Origin: Dyadobacter fermentans
Lineage (GTDB): Bacteria; Bacteroidota; Bacteroidia; Cytophagales; Spirosomataceae
Assembly (NCBI RefSeq): GCF_019924045.1
Contig: NZ_JAHXBN010000018.1
Coordinates: 310,001-374,000, forward strand
Length of the DNA stretch: 64,000 nucleotides
Direction: 5' to 3'
Shown: positions 9,080 through 17,800 of the stretch, one piece after another
Layout: each line of letters starts with the position of its first letter
How positions within the stretch are numbered: the stretch's first letter is position 1
Made by a program: the position numbers and the translations under genes
The notes under the pieces: generated by a model
Told to the model about the DNA's origin: nothing
The model's database searches: none
The model's input: only the letters and a program-made list of their open reading frames with translations

Positions 9080-12000
9080 TTGGCTAGCAACCCATCGATC
9101 ACATTCAGAAAGCCCCCGGCAACCGCCTGAAAACCCTGTTTGTTGGGATGGATTTCGTCGTACCATTGGTCGTCCGCCACAAGCCCGCGCGCGTTGATAT
9201 AGTGCACGTTCGGGAACTCGGACGCAACCGCACGCAGGCGATCGTTGAACTCATTAAGGATATAGCTGATCACTCCTTTGCGGTCTGTCTGGCTGGTCAT
9301 GCCTTTTTCGATCATGTAGCGCCCCAGCCAGCCTTTGTCCGTTTTATCCAAAGGCGTAATATAGTCGTAACCATGGCAAAGCGCATGAATATCCGGGCGT
9401 AATGCAAACAGTTCGTTGAACATTTTCCGGTAAATCACCTGTAAATTGTCCAGCTCGGCAAGCAGCGATGCTTCGAGGTAGTCTTGTGGCGGCAATCCCG
9501 TGGCATGGGGCCCCGGCTTGATATGATTACGAAACTGCTCGCCCAGCACATCGTTTCCGCCGCCGCTGATGAGGAAAAATCGCGGGGATTTATCGTCCAC
9601 CGCTTCCAGCCACTCTCCTTCCCGGTCATAGTTCGCCAGCGTATCTCCTGCCGCGGCCACGCAAAAGATCGGGTAAATTTTCGACAGGTGATCGATCGTA
9701 TCGACCACCAACGGATGTTGAAACCACGAATCTCCTTCGGATACAATTTTGGGTGCCCGCGGGAACCGCAGACGCATGATCCGGTATTTGGAGTTGCGTA
9801 TCAGGCGCGCTGTTTTGTTGGCCACATCCAGCAGGCCGTCGCGGATAAAGCCTTTTTCATCCAGGTGGGCATCGCGCTGGCGCAATTGCACATCGGGTTT
9901 CAGCTGATACTCGGGCTGTAAATCCGGGCGGGTTTTAACCTCGAAATAATTCCCCAATGCATACTCGGCAAGGTTTTCGTCTTCGAGCATCCGGGCAAGA
10001 TCGCTTTCGGCAATGATATTGTATTCGGGATTGGCATATTCCAATGTCAGCAGCTGGGTCGACCAGCTTGCGGCTACACTTTTGTCGGTTTCTCTGGTGC
10101 CCCCGCCGATCCCGCGGGTAGATCCCTTTTTACCCACAGTAAATGGCGACGGCAGGTTTTCGAGCGTCAGTTCCTCGATATTCGACAGGTCCTCGGCACT
10201 GACGATAAATTGCAGGTATTCCGCGTTTTTAGGCCAATTATACAACTGTACGTAGCTGTCCAGCGAAATAGGGATGGTCGTTTGCCCATTGTAAGTAAGC
10301 GCTTTGGAAGCCCCCGGGTCCAACGGGGTAACAATCGGGTCTAGCAGGCCCAATGACGCGCCGAATCCGGCATCCAGAAATACACAGCAGCAATACAACT
10401 TACGGCTGCTGGTGTTCGTGATCCTGATCCCGATGCTGCCTTTCCATTCGCCGTCGATTTGCTGGTAGTGCAGCCTCACGACCCCATTATCCGTCCCGAT
10501 CGGCTGCCCGTCGCCATCAGTGACCTCAATCCGTAACGGCGCCCCTTCCGCCGTATCGTTTTGAAGGTTCTTCAGAAAATGCCAGTTGGAGATATGTTTG
10601 AGGTCTTTCACCAGCTCGGACGCAAATGCCTCCGAATCTAGCGCTATCTGCTCCACAACCGGGCGAAAAGTATCAAAAGGTTTCGTCAGAACGGCATGCC
10701 CGTTCCGGAACGACAACGTGTAGTGTGCCTCGGCCTCCTTCGCTTCCAACTTGGCCTGAGCCGGGATTTCCGACATGAGCTTTTCCGTAAGCAAAAGGCT
10801 ATCCGTCAGGATATTATCTACATTATTGAGATGGATTTTAAGCTGCTGGCTCATTAATCCTTCCACATATCCCTGGTAAATCCTGGAAGTATCGAGTGCC
10901 GATTCCACCGCATTGTCGAACGCCAGAATGGTGGTATCTGCCCCTACCGACCGAACTTTGGCTTCGTATATCTGCCCATCGTCGCGCACGGTAATGCCGC
11001 GGGTAGCCCGCCCGATGCCGTGAACGGCCCCGCGTTGCAGCACCCAATTTCCGGCACCATCACGTATGACGTCGGCGTAGGTAGCGCTGCCCGCTCCGCC
11101 GGGCTTGTTGAATACGTTGTTCAATGCAAGTTCGCGGTGGAATGCAGGCGGAATGTACATGACGGGCGTTTGCTCAAAGGCATTGTTGAGCATCTGCTTG
11201 ACGCGCCCGTGCAAAGCGGAATACGATAGCTGCCCGCCGGTGGCTTCGAGCGATTTGAGCAGGTATTTGGTAAAAACACCCTCACCGCTTACCTCCACCG
11301 CCGATTCGTCGGACTCGCATGCAGAAAGGCTCACGTGCCTGGCCGGGGGAAGTACGGCATCGATATGCTTCCCGGCAAAATCAGCCGGAGAAAGTTCAGC
11401 GCCGAAAATGAATTTCTCCCAGGTCCGCTGCGGGAAAACATATGGGATGCGGCGCTCGACCACCTGTCCGTAAGTCGATTTGATCAGCCCTGCATTGCGG
11501 GTGTTATCGCCGGAATGGCAGCAATCCGAGATCACGGTAATGTGCGCGCCGCTTTGGGAAACTTCGTTGATCAGGTAGCGCAATTCCTTGTCGGATATCA
11601 GGTAATCGTTATGGTGCGCCTCGTCATAATAGCTTACCAGGCATTCCAGTTTGCCATCCTGTTCGCTCGTCCAGACGGTTGCATCGGCTGCTTCCTGCGT
11701 GCCGTGCCCCGAGTAGTAAAACACGATCACATCGTCTTTACCTGCCTTACCCAGTTCCCGGAAGGCCTCCACGATCGCCGCTTTCGTTGCCTGCTGATTG
11801 GTCAAAAACTGAATATGCTTTTCTTCGAACGATGTGTCGTTATCCAGGTACCGGCGGACTTTTGTCGCGTCGGCCACGCAACCTCTCAGTTTCGGAAATG
11901 CTACTTTCTGATTCAGCACCACCTGGTCTTCATAAGCATCGATCCCGACCACCAATGCGAACAGGTTCGGTTTCACGACAGCGCCTTCATCATTGTTGAA

Positions 12001-12921
12001 ATGCGACTCGAAATCCTCCGGCGGGGCAACTTCCACGCCCCTGGGCTCTGTCCACTGTGTTTCGAGCGCGGCTTCGTTGGTGATAATGCCCTCTTCCGCC
12101 GCAACAAATGCCTCACGCGTGGCGCTCGCGGGCTGGTATGCCGGTGCTTGCACGCCAGAGATCACCTGTTGCCAGTCGAATGCCGGCCCGACATCCCATT
12201 TTCCACTGGTGCGGTAGTTAACGTGCGACACTATGCCTTTAAATGAAAGTACATCCTGCGTGCCCTGGTACCGCACCGGCTCATCGAGAAACTGGCGGGG
12301 GATATTGTATTTTTTAGTCAAAAACCGCAGCAGAATGATCAGGCTCTCGTATTGCTGCTGCGTATACGATGCATAGTATTGCTGGTCGCGGAAGGGCTGG
12401 TTCAATTTCTGGTATGCCTTGGTCTGCGTGAGCGGGCAGTACAGGTCAACGCGGCCGGGATTGTCCCTGGGCCGTGAATAAATCGTTTCCAGATTGGCGC
12501 CCCGTTCCACGAGGTAACCATAATTGATGATCTCGATCGCGATCGTCACCTTGTCCTGTGCGTTCCCCGTGCCCGCGTTGCCAATACCCGCGCCAATGTG
12601 CCCCGACCAGTCCTTCGACGGAAACAGCTGATAAATGGTGCCGTCGCGGGCGATGACAAACGGCACCGAAACCCGGAAGTTCTGGGTCGTAAGCGTATTA
12701 ATGCCGCCGCTCAAGTTACCGGCAGTGAAATGGAGAACGATCCGTTGTTTCGGATGCGGCGGCTCCGGCGTGTTGAAATATCCCGAGCGGTTTTTGGGTT
12801 TGCAGAAAACACCCTTCAATGACAGGTTTTCTCCCGCTACGGGCACCGTAAATGGCGTAAACGTATAATCAGTCCGGTTTTTGAATGCCGCCTCGTCGGC
12901 AGCGAGCGTATCATAGCGCAT
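9076..12921 (-). CDS. N-acetylmuramoyl-L-alanine amidase-caspase-SGNH hydrolase triple fusion
   Basis: 1281 aa from the ATG at 12921. The frame is open to 12993, but the 24 extra residues are poor and Cys/Pro-rich, so the internal start is preferred. Residues about 50-255 are an Amidase_2 domain: VLHFTAGN (H64), WSGHIGAG (H108) and SHVNYRTSGKWDVGPAFDW (H233, D243), all zinc/catalytic positions of the family. Residues about 318-560 are a caspase fold: YYSGHGTQ (H406), SDCCHSGD (C468). A beta-rich middle region ends in GSTRGIGGGT, matching the equivalent linker in the caspase-hydrolase at 1596-4775. The last 220 residues are an SGNH/GDSL hydrolase: EGDSWFQ (S1065), GGGND and DEIHPN (D1255, H1258). 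The expected activities are peptidoglycan amide cleavage, proteolysis and ester hydrolysis. No signal peptide is obvious, which is odd for a cell-wall amidase; release by lysis or non-classical export is possible. Confidence 0.9.
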   Translation of the reverse strand: MRYDTLAADEAAFKNRTDYTFTPFTVPVAGENLSLKGVFCKPKNRSGYFNTPEPPHPKQRIVLHFTAGNLSGGINTLTTQNFRVSVPFVIARDGTIYQLFPSKDWSGHIGAGIGNAGTGNAQDKVTIAIEIINYGYLVERGANLETIYSRPRDNPGRVDLYCPLTQTKAYQKLNQPFRDQQYYASYTQQQYESLIILLRFLTKKYNIPRQFLDEPVRYQGTQDVLSFKGIVSHVNYRTSGKWDVGPAFDWQQVISGVQAPAYQPASATREAFVAAEEGIITNEAALETQWTEPRGVEVAPPEDFESHFNNDEGAVVKPNLFALVVGIDAYEDQVVLNQKVAFPKLRGCVADATKVRRYLDNDTSFEEKHIQFLTNQQATKAAIVEAFRELGKAGKDDVIVFYYSGHGTQEAADATVWTSEQDGKLECLVSYYDEAHHNDYLISDKELRYLINEVSQSGAHITVISDCCHSGDNTRNAGLIKSTYGQVVERRIPYVFPQRTWEKFIFGAELSPADFAGKHIDAVLPPARHVSLSACESDESAVEVSGEGVFTKYLLKSLEATGGQLSYSALHGRVKQMLNNAFEQTPVMYIPPAFHRELALNNVFNKPGGAGSATYADVIRDGAGNWVLQRGAVHGIGRATRGITVRDDGQIYEAKVRSVGADTTILAFDNAVESALDTSRIYQGYVEGLMSQQLKIHLNNVDNILTDSLLLTEKLMSEIPAQAKLEAKEAEAHYTLSFRNGHAVLTKPFDTFRPVVEQIALDSEAFASELVKDLKHISNWHFLKNLQNDTAEGAPLRIEVTDGDGQPIGTDNGVVRLHYQQIDGEWKGSIGIRITNTSSRKLYCCCVFLDAGFGASLGLLDPIVTPLDPGASKALTYNGQTTIPISLDSYVQLYNWPKNAEYLQFIVSAEDLSNIEELTLENLPSPFTVGKKGSTRGIGGGTRETDKSVAASWSTQLLTLEYANPEYNIIAESDLARMLEDENLAEYALGNYFEVKTRPDLQPEYQLKPDVQLRQRDAHLDEKGFIRDGLLDVANKTARLIRNSKYRIMRLRFPRAPKIVSEGDSWFQHPLVVDTIDHLSKIYPIFCVAAAGDTLANYDREGEWLEAVDDKSPRFFLISGGGNDVLGEQFRNHIKPGPHATGLPPQDYLEASLLAELDNLQVIYRKMFNELFALRPDIHALCHGYDYITPLDKTDKGWLGRYMIEKGMTSQTDRKGVISYILNEFNDRLRAVASEFPNVHYINARGLVADDQWYDEIHPNKQGFQAVAGGFLNVIDGLLAN

Positions 12922-13115
12922 GAGCAAAGAGGAATAAGGTTGGAGAAAGCAGGGAACATCTGCGGCGCACCGGAGACGGGGACGATTTACCAAAAACGGG
13001 AGGCATTATGAAACAATTTCCTCATGATTTATCCAAAGGTTTCGTAGAAATAATCCTATCTTTCCACTCCGCGCACAGCGCTCCAGTACCGTAAACTTTT
13101 AACACTATCACCAAA

Positions 13116-13901
13116 ATGGAATCCATCGATCCAAAGCAGTACGTTAATGAACTTGCACTTCAGAATTCCAGGGAATCGTTCATCACCGAAACCGAGCGCG
13201 AAATGCTCTCGCGAGATCTCACCAGCACCGAAATAGACACGCAAACGAATGTCGAACAGTCGTTTATGAACGACAAAAGTCTGGTGTCGTTTGTATCCGA
13301 AGTGTCGGATCAGCGGCGGCAGGATGTGTTGCATTCCGTGCTGCTGGCGCAACTGGCGGCCAACAAGAAATTTCCGGAAGAGGACCAGATCAAAGACTGG
13401 TATGATGAATTCGTGAACGTACTGAGCAACATCGGATGGGCCTTTCAATCCGCGAGTTTTACGCCATTCACTTCGGAGGGCTCTACGATCGAAGTCGACA
13501 AGGCCATTATCGACCTCGTAGCCAGCGCCGTGGGCGGCTCGGCGCTCGTACCGCTCGTGACCAAAACCCTGGACGCCATCAAAGGCCTCAGCGATACCAG
13601 CGGCAAATTCATCGCGTTCGAAAAAAATACCCATACCGCCACCAAAGGGGCATTCCAGATCGGAATTGCCCAGGAAGTGAATAATACGGTTGCGCTTCAA
13701 CTGGGGACTTTCCTGATCACTTCTTCCGACACGATCAAGCAGATTCTGTTCTTCAAATCATCCACCAGCCGAACGACCCTCGAATTCTGCTCACGCGTGG
13801 GTACGCTGGACGAAACCACCTACGCAACGGTCCGCGATGCGGTTCAGGCAAAACTGGGGCTGAAAGCGACTGATTTCATCGCAGGTATTGATTTGAGTTA
13901 A
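13116..13901 (+). CDS. Uncharacterised 261-aa protein beside the caspase cluster
   Basis: ATG start, no signal peptide, no family recognised. The first 110 residues are charged and helical (ETEREMLSRDLTSTEID). The second half contains a glycine/valine-rich helix (VASAVGGSALVPLVTKTLDAIKG) and alternating beta segments rich in T, S and F, ending in a helix. A helical front with an amphipathic, possibly membrane-active, middle would suit a soluble effector, but nothing proves this. It is divergent from the amidase-caspase-SGNH gene across about 195 bp and followed by a hairpin that could terminate transcription from both sides. Confidence 0.75.
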   Translation: MESIDPKQYVNELALQNSRESFITETEREMLSRDLTSTEIDTQTNVEQSFMNDKSLVSFVSEVSDQRRQDVLHSVLLAQLAANKKFPEEDQIKDWYDEFVNVLSNIGWAFQSASFTPFTSEGSTIEVDKAIIDLVASAVGGSALVPLVTKTLDAIKGLSDTSGKFIAFEKNTHTATKGAFQIGIAQEVNNTVALQLGTFLITSSDTIKQILFFKSSTSRTTLEFCSRVGTLDETTYATVRDAVQAKLGLKATDFIAGIDLS

Positions 13902-13924
13902 ATACTAATTTCGACAAACGGCAT

Positions 13925-13955
13925 TTGTGCAGCGCCCGGGCTGAGCGTTGCACAA
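13925..13955. terminator. Candidate bidirectional terminator between convergent genes
   Basis: Arms TTGTGCAGCGC (13925-13935) and GCGTTGCACAA (13945-13955) pair over 11 bp with one G-U and a 9-nt loop. The hairpin lies between the 261-aa gene and the convergent HxlR-type gene. The flanks are A/T-rich but there is no long U-tract, so efficiency is uncertain. Confidence 0.5.
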
Positions 13956-13964
13956 TTAGTTACC

Positions 13965-14288
13965 TCACATCTGGTTTACCGACCATTGCTGCACTGCTAC
14001 AATCACCGGCTGCAAGGCCCTGCCTTTTTCGGTAAGGCTGTACTCCACCGTGGGCGGGACCGTCGCATATGCCTGCCTGTGAACCAGTTCTTTGGATTCG
14101 AGGAGCTTCAATTCCTTTACCAGCATACGCGTGTTGATCCCAGTGACGGCTCTTTCCAGTTGCTTGAACCGCATCGTACCTCCCATCAGGGTATTGATGA
14201 TCGACATCGTCCATTTGCCCGAAATCAAGTCCATTGCCGTCTGGAACGGACATTCAGTGCCTGGTAATTCAGTTTTTTCTTCGGCCAT
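13965..14288 (-). CDS. HxlR-family winged-helix transcriptional regulator
   Basis: 107 aa, ATG start, usual length for the family. It shows the HxlR pattern: an N-terminal CPF cysteine (C13), the WTMSIINTLMGGTMRFKQLE helix pair, the recognition region INTRMLVKELKLLESKELV, and the wing with PPTVEYSLTEKGRAL. HxlR proteins are dimeric DNA-binding regulators, some redox- or electrophile-sensing through the N-terminal Cys. It is divergent from the DUF6194-like gene across 112 bp. A dyad in that gap is a likely operator, so it probably controls its neighbour and itself. Confidence 0.92.
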   Translation of the reverse strand: MAEEKTELPGTECPFQTAMDLISGKWTMSIINTLMGGTMRFKQLERAVTGINTRMLVKELKLLESKELVHRQAYATVPPTVEYSLTEKGRALQPVIVAVQQWSVNQM

Positions 14289-14345
14289 AACAATCTGTAA
14301 ATCAACAAAGCTTTACTTTCTATCCCTAAGGAACAAAAGGATAAC

Positions 14346-14359
14346 TACTTGCAAAAGTA
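14346..14359. promoter_or_regulatory. Candidate HxlR operator/promoter dyad
   Basis: TACTT-GCAA-AAGTA is a 5-bp inverted repeat around a 4-bp centre, between the divergent HxlR and DUF6194 genes. On the minus strand bases 14359-14352 read TACTTTTG, an exact match to the Bacteroidota -7 element TAnnTTTG reading into the regulator gene. An operator over this element would give autoregulation. The -33 element is not obvious. Confidence 0.5.
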
Positions 14360-14400
14360 ACCGCACACGGGCAATTTCGCATGAAACAAACGACCAACTT

Positions 14401-14844
14401 ATGCTATTGACAGCTATCAGAAACCGGATCCAAACCGAATTTGAAAATGTACGCGAGGTGGAGGCCGGCGGCGACTATTTTTTCATGTACAAGGATGAAG
14501 AAAAATTTCCTTTCGCTACCATCGTGACGAGCGATAACGACTTTGACAGTGTATCAAATCTCAATCGGGGTGGTTTTTACCGGCTCAACATCGGAATCGA
14601 CAAAGCCACATTTCAGCATTTGTTTGCCTCTATATCCGCCAAACCGGGCATAGGTGGCTACGTGGATTCCGGCATTGACTTCACCAAAGAAAATACGCTC
14701 TTTCCTCACCCATTCTACGGAACGATGTATTGGGTAAGCATCGTCAACCCGACCGAAGATTCCTACCCGCAACTCAGAGGGTTCCTGGATTATGCCTATA
14801 CGAAGGCTAAAACAAACTACGAAAAAGGGCACTCTGCCGCTTAA
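14401..14844 (+). CDS. DUF6194-like protein
   Basis: 147 aa from the ATG at 14401. The frame is open further upstream, but that stretch overlaps the HxlR gene in antisense and is not protein-like. The sequence follows the DUF6194 pattern as I recall it: GGDYFFMYKDEEKFPFATIV, then GGFYRLNIGIDKATFQHLF, then FPHPFYGTMYWVSIVNPTE, and a C-terminal helix. The function of the family is unknown; it is often a small cytosolic stand-alone protein. The divergent HxlR gene suggests regulated, perhaps stress-responsive, expression. It ends 2 bp before the 3' end of the convergent 1591-aa gene. Confidence 0.75.
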   Translation: MLLTAIRNRIQTEFENVREVEAGGDYFFMYKDEEKFPFATIVTSDNDFDSVSNLNRGGFYRLNIGIDKATFQHLFASISAKPGIGGYVDSGIDFTKENTLFPHPFYGTMYWVSIVNPTEDSYPQLRGFLDYAYTKAKTNYEKGHSAA

Positions 14845-14846
14845 CC

Positions 14847-17800
14847 TCAACTTACCTGAATATGCAAATGATTGTCATTATCAGGAAACACATACCCGAG
14901 CTGCGGAATGAGCGAGCTTAGCCGGGAATCAATCAGTAACGCGCTGCTTACGCTGCTGAATTTCTTCAAGTTTTTCCGACCGAAGAAATCGCCTTGCAGC
15001 GGCAGGCCGAAACCCAGGCCTTTTTTATATATGGCTGGGAGGCTGGTCAGGTAAGAAAGAATATTAACCACCATCTCCACCGCCCCGGCGGATTCGAAGC
15101 TTCCGCAAGGGAAGTTGATGTCGATGCATCTGCCGACGCAATGCCCGGTGCATTTTCCATTGGAGGGCTGCCGGATGAAACTACCGATCACGATGTCGCG
15201 GAAATTGGCGGCTTTGGCACATTCGCAAATGTGTGCGATGACGGGCAGCGCTTTAATAACGGATGTTTTTGGATTGACCTGGTGTACCTGCATGCCATTG
15301 ACAATCCGTTCGAGCTGGTCTTTCGAGCCGAATTGCCGGTTGGTTTGCACAAATCCTTCCGCCACGATATCCAGGATCGTCTGGGCATGTTGCCGGTTGG
15401 TATCGAAAATGCTTCCCGGTGTTGCCGGTTGTGTGGGCAGAGCATCGGTAATCCCGAGCACAGCTTTCATGCGCGCCCACGTGACCGGACCAACGATACC
15501 GTCTGCCTCCGCCTGTGAAAAACCCTGCTGCAATTGCCATTGCGACACCGCTTCGGCAAAGGCTTCTTCGCCCAGACTGACATTCGAATTGCCGGTGAGC
15601 GGCAGCAGCAGCGCATTAATAGCGTCATAATGCATTCCCCAGCCCAGCGAGTCGGCGTACCGGCGGTTTTGGGGGATTGCTTTCGAAATGCCCCTCACCT
15701 GATTTTCAATATCGTCGTAAAGATCTTCCGATTCCGGGCCGTCTACTTCGTACTCCCCTGTTTGGGTGTATTCATTTTCCATCCCATAGAATGTCGCTTC
15801 ATCCATGGCCTCCCGGTGCTGCATTTCATCGCCGGGGATGTCGTATTGTTCGCTTTCGACGTATTCGTGGGTAATGGTCGGGTGCCCACTTACCGGGACG
15901 TACCCGCCGATATTTTCACAGATCACCTGACCTATCCCGATCGTCCGCAGATCGAAGTGCATAATGTCCCCGCTGGCTCTCGGGCCGAAGTCGGTGGCGC
16001 CCCACGCGAGCCCGGCTATTTGCCTGAGCGCATACACGAGGTCGGTATGCAGGTTCAGAAAACCGTTGAGCGGGTTCTTGCCGCTGAATGTCGCCGACCC
16101 GCGCCAATAGGCCAGTTCGGAGGCATTACGGCGAAGGTAATCGATGAACTCGTCGCTATGGGTCTTCAATTGCCGGTGAACGGCCCGGGTATCATCGCCA
16201 TGCGCCTGGGCAATCGAATGCAGGTATTCGAAGATAGTGGCACCGGGCAGCGACTGATTACCAGCAGCATTGCGAAGCGCCTGGATCATCCTGACCCGTT
16301 CTTTCAATAGCTCCTTGTCGTATTGCACCCAGCCGGCCCCTATCCACGGATTGGCATACGCATGAATGTCGATGGCGAGGCCGAAGCCGTGCAGCGCCTC
16401 TTTCTCCTTCGAAAGCCGCGCCGCACTGTAACGGGTATCCGCCGTAAAACCGAGCGCTTTACCCAATGCAGCAGGTGTAAGTCCTTTGTATGCCGTTTGA
16501 TTCAAAAGCCACTGTTCGGCTTCCTTCATTTTCCGGTACAGCAGCAAATGCACGCCGTCGGTTAGTTTTACGCCCAGCCAGGCTGGTTTAACAATGTATT
16601 TAAACCAGTTGGCCGCGCTGAATTCATTGTTGGTCAATGCACCTATCCGGGATTTGATCACCGCCCTGTTCAGCTGGCCCTGCCCGTAGAAACCGGCGCT
16701 ATTAAGCGGGTACTTCAATTTATGTTCGAAAAAGCCCAGCGTTTCGAATGTCGATGGGCCCAGGATACCATCCTGATCGGCCTCGGCCAGGTAGTTCGCG
16801 ATCTGGAACTGGTGGACGGCTTCGGTAAAAACAGCGTCGGCGACCGTCGCAGAGGTATTTATGTCGAACGCGCTGGCCGCATTGGAAGTATTGTAAGCGT
16901 CGAGCAGCTGCCTTACAGCATTCAAATCGACGGACTGGCCCAACCTCGTTCTGATATCCGCGAACGGAATGCCCGCCTTTGTTATCTGTGAAGTATTCGT
17001 AGTCGTGCATTTCTTATTGGTAGCGGGGTCGAGAACGGAATAGGTCTTGCCTGCCTGCGTGAGGCTCAATTTCGGTTTGCGACGTCCGGCTTCATCCTCC
17101 TCTACCCATTCCGGGGTACTACCTGTCAAGTTGTCGAGCAGTTCGGCGGTTTCTTTCACGATCAGCTTCACCTTCCGCAGCCTATGGTTTTTCAATGCTT
17201 TTCGGAACGATTCCAGGACCTTCGGATCGATCGACTTCGATACGATCAGGCGGCGCTCGGCTTTCGTCAGCAGCAGCCGTTTGATGTCCGCCATCGTCCG
17301 GACGTCCTTATAGAATTTAAAATTTTCGATTAGCGCCTTTTTTAATATGTCATTCTCAAATGCTTTGTCAATGGCATTTCCTATCCATTGCGCACTCATT
17401 TGCGGACCCGATAGCGTCATACCCAGTTTCGGACTTCTGCCCCCTTTCACTTCAATCACATAAATGCGCACACGATCTCCGCTGACCGAAAACCCGATGA
17501 GGTCGATCCCGTGCCCGGAGCCATTGTACTGCCCGGGAATAACATGGTCCATTTGTACCTTCACCCCGCCGCCAAGGTCCATGCCGTCGTTGATCAGCAT
17601 TTCCCGCACCAGTTCTTCGGCCTCTCCACCGGTTTTCAAACCCAGGTCAACATCCTCCCCCTCAACCCAATCTTCAAATTCGTAATCAATTTCCTGGTCG
17701 GATGCCGGTACGATCAGCTCCATTCCCGCAGCACTCACTTCCTTGATCGAATCAATAGTGCCGAATACGGCATGGCTTAGCTCGATATATTCATAGTAAT

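Noticed and set aside
12922..12993. N-terminal extension of the amidase-caspase-SGNH protein
   Set aside because: The 24 extra residues are Cys/Pro/Arg-rich, unlike a signal or a domain start. The ATG at 12921 gives a normal protein start.
14092..14400. Upstream extension of the DUF6194-like gene
   Set aside because: This stretch is antisense to the HxlR gene and its intergenic region; the domain starts at the ATG at 14401.
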